Counted from the stretch's first letter, positions 1 through 8,253 are shown. The stretch: DNA of 64,000 bases from Leptolyngbya sp. FACHB-261 (GCF_014696065.1 NZ_JACJPL010000024.1:124001-188000), one strand, 5' to 3'. The notes: generated by a model from the letters alone, not told the origin. Translations and numbers: made by a program.

Positions 1-1112
1 GCGATTGGCTACCTGTATTTAACGATTCGTTAGCAACTGAGCTGTCCTGGTCAGAGCGACCAGAAATTCTCGAATTGGTCTCGCTCGCAGACTTGAACTT
101 GGCAAACAGTCGCGTGCTTCTTTGCTTAGCGAAGGCACAGACTCTGTCGGTTGAGATCCCCTTACTCCGTGATCTGTTGGGTGCTAGCTTCTGCCTGGGT
201 GTAGCGGTAGACGAGTCCAAGCAGCAAGTACAGTTGCTGGGCTTTTTGAGCGCCGCTGCGGTGCTGCGGCGTGCTGGTGAACAACTCACTTACAGCTTTG
301 ATGTATCAGACCTGGAGCCAATGCTCTATTTTGCTGACCGGCTAGGTGAACCAGCGCCAGCTGCGGCTGTGCTGCCTGCTCTCAGTCCGGAGCAACAGCA
401 AGAGGCTGTCCAGAGCTTGAGCCAGCGTTATGCTTCGCCCTTTGAGATGTTTGAGCCTGGTCTGGCGATTCAGGTTCTACAGGATGCGACAGTTTGCCGT
501 CAGGTTCTGGCCGTGCGCTGTCTATCTGAGCAACTGGCTCAGCCCTTGGCTCGAGCTCACGAGGCAGTCCAGCAACGCCCAGCTATCAATTTGAGTCATT
601 GGATCCAGAACCAACTGGACGAAGCCGCGCAGGCTCTGCACTGGCTGCTGTTACCGCCCTTGGCGAGTGGTGTGCGTTCCCGCTCTACGCTGGTTCGCCC
701 GGATGCCTCTGATACCCTGACCAGCTTGTTTGCCGATTTGCGCCGCCAGGGTATTCGGGTCCCACAAAGCTCTGGGGGAGCCAGCCACGACTTCAGCCTT
801 GGCTCTTTGCGCTTGCGACTCTACATCTTGACCTGGATGGTTTCGGACCAGGAGTGGTCCATGGTAGCAGTGCTGGGTCCTCAACAACCTGGACAACTGC
901 TGCCTGCCGAGTTGCTACTGCGGGTCGAGGACCAACAGGGGCTAGTGGATGAACACTTCCCACGACAGCCTTCTCAGGAACCACTGTGGCTTCAGGTGAT
1001 CCCCGAAGTCGGTGAAACCATCTTGCTCAAGGTTGCCCTAGGCGGCATTCAGGTTAGCCCGAGTGGTCGCTTGCGGTCCCTAGTCCAAGAGTTTCCTCTG
1101 ACCTTCAGTTGA
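1..1112 (+). CDS. DUF1822 family protein, 5' end outside the window
   Basis: The frame is already open at position 3, so the true start lies left of the window; the TTG at 75 is probably internal. About 370 codons are visible. The segment INLSHWIQNQLDEA (encoded near 583-625) and a beta-rich C-terminus ending in LRSLVQEFPLTFS match my memory of the cyanobacterial DUF1822 family, whose function is unknown. No signal peptide or membrane helix is visible, so a cytoplasmic protein is likely. The gene upstream cannot be seen, and downstream lie minus-strand photosynthesis genes, so no operon partner is apparent. The family assignment rests on motif memory only. Confidence 0.7.
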   Translation, partial: DWLPVFNDSLATELSWSERPEILELVSLADLNLANSRVLLCLAKAQTLSVEIPLLRDLLGASFCLGVAVDESKQQVQLLGFLSAAAVLRRAGEQLTYSFDVSDLEPMLYFADRLGEPAPAAAVLPALSPEQQQEAVQSLSQRYASPFEMFEPGLAIQVLQDATVCRQVLAVRCLSEQLAQPLARAHEAVQQRPAINLSHWIQNQLDEAAQALHWLLLPPLASGVRSRSTLVRPDASDTLTSLFADLRRQGIRVPQSSGGASHDFSLGSLRLRLYILTWMVSDQEWSMVAVLGPQQPGQLLPAELLLRVEDQQGLVDEHFPRQPSQEPLWLQVIPEVGETILLKVALGGIQVSPSGRLRSLVQEFPLTFS

Positions 1113-1242
1113 AGTTTCGCTAGTTCGTTCGTGCGCTAGCCTACCCGAAGAGCTATCGAGTCCCCCTCAAGCGCTTGGCCTTCCTACGCCTGGTTCTTAA
1201 ATTCCTGACTCTATTCCTGACTTCCAAGTTCAGGAGCGTAGC

Positions 1243-1386
1243 CTATTTGCGGTCTTGCTCTTGGCGGCGTCGGTCCCGCCATTCAGCATAGGTCAAATAG
1301 GCTATGCCACCTGTTACAGTCAGCAGCAGCACCAAGGCCAGCAGGACAAGGACTGTAGTCAGTGTGTTGGTGGTCAGTTCCCCCAT
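1243..1386 (-). CDS. 47-residue single-span membrane protein beside petN
   Basis: A short minus-strand frame starts at ATG 1386 and stops at TAG 1243. The product has a polar N-terminus (MGELTTNTL), one hydrophobic segment rich in Leu and Val (about residues 11-31), and a strongly charged tail (EWRDRRRQEQDRK). This is the layout of small bitopic thylakoid or plasma membrane subunits. It lies about 60 bp downstream of petN on the same strand, so it may be cotranscribed with it. I do not recognise it as any named Psb, Psa or Pet subunit. The positively charged tail predicts a cytoplasmic C-terminus. It could be a conserved small protein or a chance frame, but the clean topology favours a real gene. 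Confidence 0.6.
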   Translation of the reverse strand: MGELTTNTLTTVLVLLALVLLLTVTGGIAYLTYAEWRDRRRQEQDRK

Positions 1387-1444
1387 GGCTGGCCTTTAGA
1401 TAAGCTCTGCAATCAATTCTTAACTGTCTGTAAATTCGAGTGAG

Positions 1445-1534
1445 TTAGAAGCCATTGCGGCCCCAGACTACCATGGCAATGGAGAAGGTGAAGATGGTGA
1501 GTACCGCAACCCAACCCAGCGTCAGAATGTCCAT
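1445..1534 (-). CDS. petN: Cytochrome b6f complex subunit 8 (PetN)
   Basis: The frame encodes 29 residues beginning [19 protein letters not shown] and ending VVWGRNGF, which matches PetN in length and sequence. PetN is a single-helix subunit of the cytochrome b6f complex, which passes electrons from plastoquinol to plastocyanin or cytochrome c6 in the thylakoid membrane. An AGGA ribosome-binding site lies eight bases before ATG 1534. The gene is transcribed away from the TonB-like gene, and a second tiny membrane protein follows on the same strand. It is easily missed by gene finders because of its size. Confidence 0.96.
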   Translation of the reverse strand: MDILTLGWVAVLTIFTFSIAMVVWGRNGF

Positions 1535-1752
1535 AATTAGCGTCCTGCAAGCCTTTTAGATCATTACACTGGACTCATCATAGGGCAAACTGCTCCCGCT
1601 AAGCTGCTCTTAGCATCACCTGGCTTTAACTGGGGTTCCAATTGCATCTGCGCGGGGAACCTGTACGGGCTACGGTTTCCAGTTTTTGTAGAAGTCTGCT
1701 TAGATTGCAGGCAGCCCCTATTGCCTCCCTTCGTCGTATCTCGCTCAGTCGT

Positions 1753-2739
1753 ATGTCCCTCGCTCGGAAGTTTCGCCACCGCTACGAGGTTCGCCGCAGC
1801 GATCGCCTGACCTTCTTTCTAGCGATGTCAGCGCTCCTGCATGCCACCTTGCTGATGGCGGCTGTGGCCTCAATGCGTTGGTTGGGTGACCTGTTTCCCA
1901 AGCAAGCTGAAGCACCGATTCCGCTGGAATTTATTGACGTCCCGCCTACTATTGAGGCTAAGACTCCCCCAGACAATGCGGTGAAGATTGCTGCGGCCAA
2001 CTCAGTTGCTGGTGGTCAGTTTCGTCCAGAGCGGTCTGCGGCGATTGGAGAAACGGCGGCGGCTCAATCGATAACCAACGCTCCGGCTGCTCCGAGCCAG
2101 CCCAGCCAACCGAGCCAGCCCAGCCAATCTAGCCAGTCCGACCAATCCAGCAGTCAAGAAACTGCTGAGCCTCAACTGGAACCGCCACAACCACCCACTC
2201 GAGTGCAACCGAGAACCCGAGTTGCCACTCAAGCTGCCGATTCCCCTGCTCAAGTGGCAACAGTGCCGGCACCCCGACGGGTTGCTCCTAGTGCTAGCAA
2301 TTCGACCAGCAGCTCCAGTTCTCTAGGCGCGCCGATGAGTCAGAGTGCCAATGGGGGTGGTTCCAGTAGCCAGGGCAATAATGTGCTCGCCAATTCCAAC
2401 CGCGAAGCTCCTAGTCCTCAGGGCGTTGATGCTCGGCGGGAGGTGTCTTGGGGGCCGTACATGGATGCACTGAAACAACAGGTTCGGCAGCAGTGGATTC
2501 CAGGCCAGACCCAAAATTCTAAGCGCACCGTTCTCAGATTTACGGTCAGCCGCAATGGTCAGATTTCTGGTTTAAGCATTGCGCGGTCTTCAGGTTCAGA
2601 CGTCGCAGATGAAGCCGCTCGGAGTGCGGTGGCACGAGCAGCCCCGTTTGCGTCGCTGCCCAGCGAGTATCAGGGAGACTCGGTTGAGATCAACTTCACG
2701 TTCGATATCAACGTCTTTGGCAATGTTACTGAGCCTTAA
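1753..2739 (+). CDS. TonB-like energy-transducing protein
   Basis: The product has the three-part build of TonB proteins. A cytoplasmic basic N-terminus and one membrane helix (about residues 23-42) come first. A long periplasmic linker rich in Pro, Gln and Ser follows, with repeats such as QPSQPSQPSQ. The C-terminal TonB domain contains TVSRNGQISGLSIARSSG and the terminal strand VEINFTFDI. TonB family proteins relay proton-motive force from an ExbB/ExbD motor to outer-membrane receptors; no exbB or exbD is present here. I chose ATG 1753 (MSLARKFRHRYEVRR) because the in-frame upstream extension to 1642 lacks family character. A HIP1 octamer lies at 1799-1806. It may equally be a TonB-C protein with another role. 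Confidence 0.8.
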   Translation: MSLARKFRHRYEVRRSDRLTFFLAMSALLHATLLMAAVASMRWLGDLFPKQAEAPIPLEFIDVPPTIEAKTPPDNAVKIAAANSVAGGQFRPERSAAIGETAAAQSITNAPAAPSQPSQPSQPSQSSQSDQSSSQETAEPQLEPPQPPTRVQPRTRVATQAADSPAQVATVPAPRRVAPSASNSTSSSSSLGAPMSQSANGGGSSSQGNNVLANSNREAPSPQGVDARREVSWGPYMDALKQQVRQQWIPGQTQNSKRTVLRFTVSRNGQISGLSIARSSGSDVADEAARSAVARAAPFASLPSEYQGDSVEINFTFDINVFGNVTEP

Positions 2740-2844
2740 ACTTGAGCCTTAACCCAGGGTCAAATAAACTGTCATGCCATCAGTAAGGTGCCATAAGTAA
2801 GTAGTGTCGAACAGGGCCCTAAATCAATAGATCAATCATCTGGT

Positions 2845-3924
2845 GTGTCCATGTCCTCTGCTCCTTTCGCGTCAGTTTCCCAGGTTTACCCTGTCGTTTG
2901 GGTGCAAGACCGGGTTGTACTCATTGACCAGACTCGTCTGCCGCAGGAATACACACTGGTTGAGATTAGCCGGTCTGAGGACATGGCCCATGCTATCCGC
3001 ACGATGATTGTGCGGGGGGCACCAGCAATTGGTGTGGCTGCTGCCTACGGCATGGCTTTGGGAGCCCGCGAGATTGAGACACAAGACCGGGGCAAGTTCT
3101 TGAGCCATCTCGAACAGGTGGCGCAGCAGTTACGACAGACCCGCCCAACTGCGGTGAATCTGTTTTGGGCGATTGAACGGATGTTGCGTGTGGCTCGCCA
3201 AACGGTAGCCCCGGTGACACACCTTCAGCAATTGCTGCTGGAGGAAGCGCAGCGGTTGGGTGAGGAAGATGTGCGCACCTGCGAAGCGATTGGTGAGCAA
3301 GGACTGCGGGTTCTGCCGCAATCACCTGGCGAGTTGCGCCTACTGACTCACTGCAATGCTGGTGCGTTGGCAACAGCGGGCTATGGCACGGCTCTGGGGG
3401 TGGTACGTTCGGCTTGGCGGTCGGGTCGTCTGGAGCGGTTGTACGCGGATGAGACTCGACCCCGCTTGCAGGGTGCAAAGCTGACGACTTGGGAATGTGT
3501 GCAGGAAGGGATTCCAGTCACGCTGATCACTGATGGCATGGCGGCTCACTGTATGCAGCGCGGTCTGGTTGATGCGGTGGTGGTGGGAGCTGATCGTATC
3601 GCGGCGAATGGCGATACGGCTAACAAAATTGGTACCTACAGCTTGGCACTGGTCGCTCAGGCTCATGGTGTGCCCTTCTATGTGGCTGCGCCTCTGTCCA
3701 CGATTGACTTTAGCCTGACGACGGGCACTCAAATTCCCATTGAGGAGCGCGATCCGGCAGAGGTGTATCAGGTGGGCGAGACGGTTATTTGCCCAGATGG
3801 CGTGAGTTTTTATAATCCGGCCTTCGATGTGACACCCGCCTGGTTGATTGCAGGCATCATCACCGAGTTTGGCGTGTTCAAACCGGCCAGCTTGACTCAG
3901 CTTCAGGAGCGAGTGGCACAGTAA
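2845..3924 (+). CDS. mtnA: S-methyl-5-thioribose-1-phosphate isomerase (MtnA)
   Basis: MtnA converts 5-methylthioribose-1-phosphate to 5-methylthioribulose-1-phosphate in the methionine salvage pathway. The family's recognisable stretches are present: [17 protein letters not shown] near residue 55, the active-site Cys in [17 protein letters not shown], and the catalytic Asp region [20 protein letters not shown]. Length (about 357 residues) is normal. Translation may begin at GTG 2845 or at ATG 2851, two codons later. No other salvage genes adjoin it. Just beyond the TAA stop the same frame stays open for about 59 codons across a repeat array, described separately. Confidence 0.95.
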   Translation: MSMSSAPFASVSQVYPVVWVQDRVVLIDQTRLPQEYTLVEISRSEDMAHAIRTMIVRGAPAIGVAAAYGMALGAREIETQDRGKFLSHLEQVAQQLRQTRPTAVNLFWAIERMLRVARQTVAPVTHLQQLLLEEAQRLGEEDVRTCEAIGEQGLRVLPQSPGELRLLTHCNAGALATAGYGTALGVVRSAWRSGRLERLYADETRPRLQGAKLTTWECVQEGIPVTLITDGMAAHCMQRGLVDAVVVGADRIAANGDTANKIGTYSLALVAQAHGVPFYVAAPLSTIDFSLTTGTQIPIEERDPAEVYQVGETVICPDGVSFYNPAFDVTPAWLIAGIITEFGVFKPASLTQLQERVAQ

Positions 3925-3953
3925 GTCTCGCTGGTTCTAGTTACTCTTGCTGC

Positions 3954-4165
3954 AAAAGCACTGGATCCAGCAACCAAAGGATTGGATCCAGTGACATCAC
4001 TGATTAATCTCATTAACAGAAGCATTGCATCGAGTGACAGAAGCATTGCATCGAGCAGCAAAAGAGTTGCTTCCAGTGACATTACTGATGGATCCCAATG
4101 ACAGAAGAGTTGGAGCCAGCAACAGAAGAATTGGACCCGATGACATAGCTTTTGGATCTAGCTTC
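3954..4165 (+). repeat. Degenerate 21-bp tandem repeat array, about 10 units
   Basis: Ten consecutive units of 21 bp (two or three of 22) can be laid out from 3954, each resembling AGAAGCATTGGATCCAGTGA plus a final C. Units at 4018-4038 and 4039-4059 are nearly identical; others keep the TTGgATCcAG core and the trailing GAC or AAC. Some 22-bp units beginning AT(C/T)ACTGAT recur at 3996 and 4081, suggesting a higher-order pattern. The array starts 30 bp after mtnA and ends shortly before structured RNA element A. A period of 21 bp equals two helical turns and also seven codons. I see no inverted symmetry inside units. Confidence 0.75.
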
Positions 4166-4202
4166 TCAAGATCGCAGTTTGGCTCCTAGTCTTAGCCACT
4201 AA

Positions 4203-4231
4203 CAACACAACGCGCCAAATCCGATGTGTTG
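4203..4231 (+). other. Hairpin just 5' of structured RNA element A
   Basis: CAACACA at 4203-4209 and TGTGTTG at 4225-4231 form a perfect 7-bp stem with a 15-nt loop. No matching hairpin is evident at the same distance before element B, so it may not belong to the conserved fold. Confidence 0.5.
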
Positions 4232-4234
4232 CGT

Positions 4235-4508
4235 AAAAGCGACCCTTCTGATAGCGTGTTTTCAATCGTCAGAAGTGGAGCTTTTGCCTAACGAAAAATC
4301 ACTCAAGCAACATAAAAACTTAGCGCTACCTAGAAGCTCATAACCAACTTCTAGATAGCTAACCCCCCAACTGGTACTAGGCCAGTCAGGCGGCTAACGG
4401 GTGATTTTAACACCCCACTAGCCACCCCGACTTGCTACGGCAACTTACCGGGGTGGTTAACACTTTGGGCGGTCTTTGCGTAGGGATGAAATTTCAATTC
4501 GTCCCTAC
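4235..4508 (+). ncRNA. Candidate structured RNA element A, upstream of orf Y
   Basis: This stretch has no gene but can fold into a chain of stems that reappear in element B. They are: AAAAGC 4235-4240 with GCTTTT 4280-4285, enclosing CTTCTGA 4245-4251 with TCAGAAG 4269-4275; TTAGC 4320-4324 with GCTAA 4358-4362, enclosing CTAGAAG 4330-4336 with CTTCTAG 4348-4354; ACTGG 4370-4374 with CCAGT 4382-4386; GGGTG 4399-4403 with CACCC 4411-4415; AGCCACCCCG 4420-4429 with CGGGGTGGTT 4449-4458, enclosing TTGC and GCAA; GTAGGGATGAA 4480-4490 with TTCGTCCCTAC 4498-4508. No T-tract follows the last stem. The strand is inferred from the downstream gene. It may be a leader of orf Y or a free-standing RNA. 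It matches no family known to me. Confidence 0.72.
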
Positions 4509-4561
4509 CCGCAGCCGCATGCTTATCCAACTCCTACCCAGCAATCGAGAGAGAACTAACC

Positions 4562-4909
4562 ATGAACTTTGACCATTTATCGCCTTCGCAAATTCGGTTG
4601 ATGCTCTGGGACTACATCAGCCGTCAACTGCATCTGCCTGCCTCGACCAAAAGCATTCTGCTAGTGATCGCCAACCTCACTGACCCGCGTAGTCTACGCG
4701 CCCGCATCCCTATCTCGCTGATCGTCGTTCATGGTGGACTGAGCCAATCCGACACCAATCGGCTGCTAGTCAACCTGGAAGCAAACCAGTGGGTCAGCAA
4801 AATGTTGGTGCCTGACGAAGCGATCGGTCGCCCACCTATCACCCTCTACAACCTCTCCGAGCAACTGGTTCGAGCAGCGTTACAAGCCAGCAAGAGATCT
4901 AGCGATTGA
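4562..4909 (+). CDS. Uncharacterised 115-residue protein (orf Y), winged-helix-like
   Basis: The gene follows structured RNA element A by 53 bp, with GAGAGAACTAACC before ATG 4562. The product reads like a small helical DNA-binding fold: SPSQIRLMLWDYI, then LPASTKSILLVIANL, then a possible recognition helix SQSDTNRLLVNLEANQWV and a beta-wing-like PPITLYNL. It shows no membrane segment. A broken relative lies at 12591-12880, directly behind orf X and structured RNA element B, so the gene belongs to a recurring module. Its stop is 2 bp from the stop of the opposing Uma2 gene. The winged-helix idea is inference from the helix pattern; the function is unknown. Confidence 0.8.
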   Translation: MNFDHLSPSQIRLMLWDYISRQLHLPASTKSILLVIANLTDPRSLRARIPISLIVVHGGLSQSDTNRLLVNLEANQWVSKMLVPDEAIGRPPITLYNLSEQLVRAALQASKRSSD

Positions 4910-4911
4910 AA

Positions 4912-5676
4912 TCAAAGCTGATCTGGATCCACACCCAGCGCCCTCAATCGCTCTGCCAACTGCTGCGCTCGCTGTTGCTCATGGGCTAACTGTGCCTCAG
5001 CCTGTTCTGCTCTTTGCTGTTGCTGTTCCGCTCTGTGCTGCTCTAAAGACGCCCGTTCATCACCCGTAGGCAAAACCTCGCCCTGTCGGTCACACCAGCG
5101 CAACCACACCGCCTGCTTGCCTTCAAACTCGCCTTCCCACAACGTCAGCCCCAAACCGACTTTCTCCAACCAGGTTTGAGACATTGCCTCATAACTATTG
5201 CCCTGCAATTCGTAAATGTGCAGCAGCGTCTCACTCAGTTGTTGCAGCGGATCAAACACCACATAGTAGGCCACACCAATACGGGCATAGTCTCTCAACT
5301 TGCTTCCCAATTCGTTGCCTTCCCGATTGGAAACAATCTCAATCACGACATCCGGTGGTTTGCCAAACTCCCAGACAAAATAAGCTCGGTTCTGCTTGTC
5401 TCGCCAGTCTTGAGGAGCCTGCACACCCAAGCTGAGGAAGACATCTGGCACCAGAGGCGGCTGACGCACCGCATAGAACACGCCCACATTAGCAGCCGTT
5501 AGAAACGAGCGATCATTCAGGCCCAACCAAGAACTGTAGAGGCAAACCGTCAACAGGCGTTGCAGAGTTTCAGAGAAGAGGTTATCCACAGGCGCATCAT
5601 CTTCGGTAACCAGATGACTGACATCTGGCTCAACTGCCGATTCATCCAGGCTGATTGCAGACTGAGACATACTCAA
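4912..5676 (-). CDS. Uma2 family endonuclease-like protein (DUF820) with coiled-coil tail
   Basis: The central region carries the PD-(D/E)XK-like pattern of Uma2/DUF820 proteins, which are very abundant in cyanobacteria: PPLVPDVFLSLG, then KPPDVVIEIVSNREG, then LRDYARIGVAYYVVFDP. The C-terminal 50 residues are a Gln/Glu/Ala-rich coiled coil (EQHRAEQQQQRAEQAEAQLA). The acidic N-terminal 40 residues are probably disordered. A nuclease activity is proposed for the family from its fold, but the physiological role is not established. It is convergent with orf Y. Start ATG 5676 gives MSMSQSAISLDES; the ATG two codons later is also possible. Confidence 0.85.
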   Translation of the reverse strand: MSMSQSAISLDESAVEPDVSHLVTEDDAPVDNLFSETLQRLLTVCLYSSWLGLNDRSFLTAANVGVFYAVRQPPLVPDVFLSLGVQAPQDWRDKQNRAYFVWEFGKPPDVVIEIVSNREGNELGSKLRDYARIGVAYYVVFDPLQQLSETLLHIYELQGNSYEAMSQTWLEKVGLGLTLWEGEFEGKQAVWLRWCDRQGEVLPTGDERASLEQHRAEQQQQRAEQAEAQLAHEQQRAQQLAERLRALGVDPDQL

Positions 5677-5784
5677 ACTCTCGCCTGACTGGTCACTTCA
5701 CCTGCCGTTATCGTAGCCGTTATCGCAACTGCATCCAGAGAAGATCAAGCCGACTCATTTCGGTGGAACCATTTCGAGTGGAAC

Positions 5785-6777
5785 TTAGTTTCCATTACCG
5801 GGTAGAAAGGCATGAAATCGCCATTGGCCCCGTGAGCGCACAAAAATAGCGCGATAATCAGTTGGCTCGTGAAAGGCATAACGGTTCTGCACAAAGCCAC
5901 GCTGACCGTTGGGCAAAATTATGGGCGACCAGGCATTGAGCTTAAACGCTTCTGCCTGAAAGTTGCCCTTCTGATAGGTTTGCCAGTCCCGTTGCAAAGC
6001 CTCATTTGAAGCCGTTGCGATCACTGGGTAGTCCATACCAGGGCCAGAGCGAATGTTCACACTGTCCCCCCGAATTCGAATCGCAGATTCCCCATAGGTT
6101 GAGGGCTGCATAGGTCTCAAATCTGGACAGTTCCACAGATTGGAGCCCGGCTCTTGGTTGGGGATGCGAAACTGAGTCTCCGCTGCACAGCCTGCCACCA
6201 CTGCTTTCTCTAAATGCTGCCAGAAAGGAGCATTGGCATCACTAATCTTGTACGTATCCAAACTGATCGTGCCGCCCCAACTCCACTGCGTCTGTAGCGT
6301 GACCAGCGAGCGCACAAAGGCAGCGTCTCGCCGCTGGACTGCGTCCAACAAACGCAGCCGAAATTGCAAAAAGCTGCTGGCGGATTCAGAAGGTTTGGCC
6401 GATGGTTTAGCTGACTGTTTAGCCGATGCCGATGGCCCTGTTGAACTTGAGGCCGGACGAGGCGACACGGGTGGCACTGTAGGTGCTGTAACAGAGGGTG
6501 GAGTTGGCGTGGATTGAGCTGTTGGTTGAGCCTCAGGTGATTGGGCCTGAGTTAGCTGAGCCTGAGTTAATTGGCCCTGAGTTGATTGGCTCTGAGTTAA
6601 TTGACCCTGAGTTGCTTGATCTTGGCTTGGTTGCGGAGATGTGACGGGTGCGCTGGCTGTCGCCACTGTAGGTTCAGGATTGCTCCGAGCCGTCAAATAG
6701 GCAACTGTTGCGATGGTGGAGCCCAAAATACTTCCTACAACCACCAGCGCAGCCAGAAGGAGCTGTTGTTGCTTCAT
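5785..6777 (-). CDS. Membrane-anchored SH3b-domain protein with Gln/Thr/Pro linker
   Basis: The N-terminus has one hydrophobic segment (residues 7-29) acting as signal or anchor. A low-complexity linker follows with short repeats such as QGQLTQAQLTQAQ and a Ser/Ala/Pro stretch. A globular part follows (about residue 135 onward), containing an SH3b domain around RGDSVNIRSGPGMDYPVIAT. The region between (LLDAVQRRDAAFVRSLV to NLWNCPDLRP) looks like an independent periplasmic domain. SH3b domains commonly bind peptidoglycan or peptides. No catalytic domain is visible, so a binding or scaffold role in the periplasm is the best inference. It is transcribed divergently from ycf34. Confidence 0.72.
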   Translation of the reverse strand: MKQQQLLLAALVVVGSILGSTIATVAYLTARSNPEPTVATASAPVTSPQPSQDQATQGQLTQSQSTQGQLTQAQLTQAQSPEAQPTAQSTPTPPSVTAPTVPPVSPRPASSSTGPSASAKQSAKPSAKPSESASSFLQFRLRLLDAVQRRDAAFVRSLVTLQTQWSWGGTISLDTYKISDANAPFWQHLEKAVVAGCAAETQFRIPNQEPGSNLWNCPDLRPMQPSTYGESAIRIRGDSVNIRSGPGMDYPVIATASNEALQRDWQTYQKGNFQAEAFKLNAWSPIILPNGQRGFVQNRYAFHEPTDYRAIFVRSRGQWRFHAFLPGNGN

Positions 6778-7234
6778 ACCAATTGAATTGACATTAATTC
6801 GTGATCGGTGAATTCAGATCTGGCAAAGCAGATAAATTTCCACTTTACGTAAAGGAAGTGGTACTGCACTTCATGCCGCCGATTCACCTGATCGGGGGAT
6901 AGGAAATCAAGTTGAAATCAGGGCGATAGCTCACGTAGGTATTACTTCTAAAAGACTTATCTGAAGTTGCTGAAGTTCCTCTCTCCACTTGGGCTACCTA
7001 TGAGATGCTCAACGGATGGCTCGGCAGAAAGTCAAAACTATGACCTAACCGAGAACTCAAGAAATGATCACACCATTACATACAGCTCATAGCTAGGTAA
7101 GATTACGCTCCTCTGCTCACTCCCTCACAAGGATTAAATCTAAGCAAAGCCAGCCCCAGTCTGAGAAACCTGCGCTAGAGTGTCAGAAAGCTTAGTCTCC
7201 CTAAGACTTGTACACAGACCGAGGATGGGCTCCC
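6778..7234. other. 457-bp divergent gap without a gene
   Basis: The gap separates the SH3b protein from ycf34. It holds a loose inverted pair, GATCGGTGAA near 6802 and TTCACCTGATC near 6884, enclosing a smaller hairpin CCACTT/AAGTGG (near 6840-6861). It may hold both divergent promoters. I see no coding frame with a ribosome-binding site. Confidence 0.4.
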
Positions 7235-7477
7235 ATGTGTATTTGCATTAATTGCCATTACGTCGACCAGTGCATTACTTATCATGCTGTCGAAGGCCAG
7301 CACCAGCAGCCCCATCTCACCGAAGAGCCAAGTTTTGAACCGGTTGGTCCAACGATTAACGTCAATATCCGTAACCACGGCACAGAGATGGAATGGGATG
7401 TCGTTGGCTGCTTAAGCTTTAAGCAGGAGACAGGTAAGTGGGCTCGTTTGCGTCCTGGCGAACTGGTTCCCACTTGA
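7235..7477 (+). CDS. ycf34: Ycf34 family protein
   Basis: The product, 80 residues from ATG 7235, begins MCICINCHYVDQCITYHAVE and contains EEPSFEPVGPTINVNIR, the hallmark of Ycf34, which is conserved in cyanobacteria and red-algal plastids. The CxCxxC cluster plus a further Cys fits the reported iron-sulfur binding and role in photosynthetic electron transport. An in-frame TTG 27 bp upstream would add nine residues, but family members start at the Met before the first Cys. The length is typical. It is monocistronic by position; a hairpin terminator lies 140 bp downstream. Confidence 0.93.
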   Translation: MCICINCHYVDQCITYHAVEGQHQQPHLTEEPSFEPVGPTINVNIRNHGTEMEWDVVGCLSFKQETGKWARLRPGELVPT

Positions 7478-7616
7478 AATTCTCAACGAAAATCTCAGCT
7501 AAGAAGTAAGACTAGTCTGAAGCTCTTTCCCATAAACTTAGTCAGCGTTAATACACTCGGCTTCAGCTCCTAATTCATCCCTTAGACAGACACGCTTGGG
7601 GAGACCAGAGGTAATT

Positions 7617-7650
7617 AGTGCTTGTTGCAAAGCAAGCACTATATTTTTTA
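7617..7650 (+). terminator. Rho-independent terminator downstream of ycf34
   Basis: AGTGCTTG (7617-7624) pairs perfectly with CAAGCACT (7633-7640) across an 8-nt loop and is followed by ATATTTTTTA. The T-tract fixes the plus orientation. It would end a ycf34 transcript with a 3' untranslated stretch of about 140 nt. Confidence 0.8.
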
Positions 7651-7860
7651 GGGCTCTCTCAGAGTTCTCTAAGCAGGCGCTTCCTGAAAGCTGCCTCTTG
7701 GTCCTCAAACCCTTGCAGAGCCTCACAAGCTCATGATTAGTTTGTCGAAATTATTAAGAATATTACTGCAATAACTCAAGAATTATTGAGAAACTTTTGG
7801 CTCTTGGACTAGGTAATGATACTCTCTGAGAGCCTTCCACTTATAAAGCTCTTTAAACCA

Positions 7861-8034
7861 ATGCATAACGGCTCTTCCAAAGATCCTTTAACCGCTATTG
7901 TCACTGCTGGCATGGGTGCAGGGATTGTTACCAGTTTCGCAGTGAGTCAGGGACAAAACATCTTGACAGCTCTTGGCATCACTGCGTTTTCAATTGTGGT
8001 TGCGCTGATTGTAGACGCAGCTGATTTCTCCTAA
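7861..8034 (+). CDS. Small hydrophobic membrane protein, 57 residues
   Basis: From ATG 7861 the product reads MHNGSSKDPLTAIVTAGMGA and continues with two hydrophobic stretches (about residues 9-27 and 31-51), giving a helical hairpin or tight two-span topology, and ends DAADFS. An in-frame ATG at 7816, which has a GGA eight bases upstream, would add 15 residues, so the start is uncertain. No ribosome-binding site is strong. I do not recognise the family. A weak hairpin with arms GGGTTAG and CTAACCC follows near 8050-8080. Confidence 0.6.
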   Translation: MHNGSSKDPLTAIVTAGMGAGIVTSFAVSQGQNILTALGITAFSIVVALIVDAADFS

Positions 8035-8253
8035 CAGTTCTCTCTTAAGGGTTAGTTAGGGGTAGTTGCTAACCCGTTATTACTGCCCAAGCTAGCACTC
8101 CATCCACACAGTGTGACTCTGGCCCTTGAGCAATGAAACCTGAGCAATTTCTTGCTAAATCTCGTCTCTCACTGTATAAGGTGTAACGGGTGTATCACGT
8201 CCAGGCTCAGGCGCTAGGCTTAGCGGTTCAGGCATAGTCGGGGAGTGGTGATC

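Noticed and set aside
2993-3478. 161-codon minus-strand frame inside mtnA
   Set aside because: Shadow of a well-supported gene; Pro/His/Ser-rich composition typical of antisense frames.
4224-4342. 39-codon frame within structured RNA element A
   Set aside because: No ribosome-binding site, and the frame is not preserved in element B although the stems are.
7538-7726. 62-codon minus-strand frame downstream of ycf34
   Set aside because: It crosses the ycf34 terminator hairpin and shows no protein-like pattern or ribosome-binding site.
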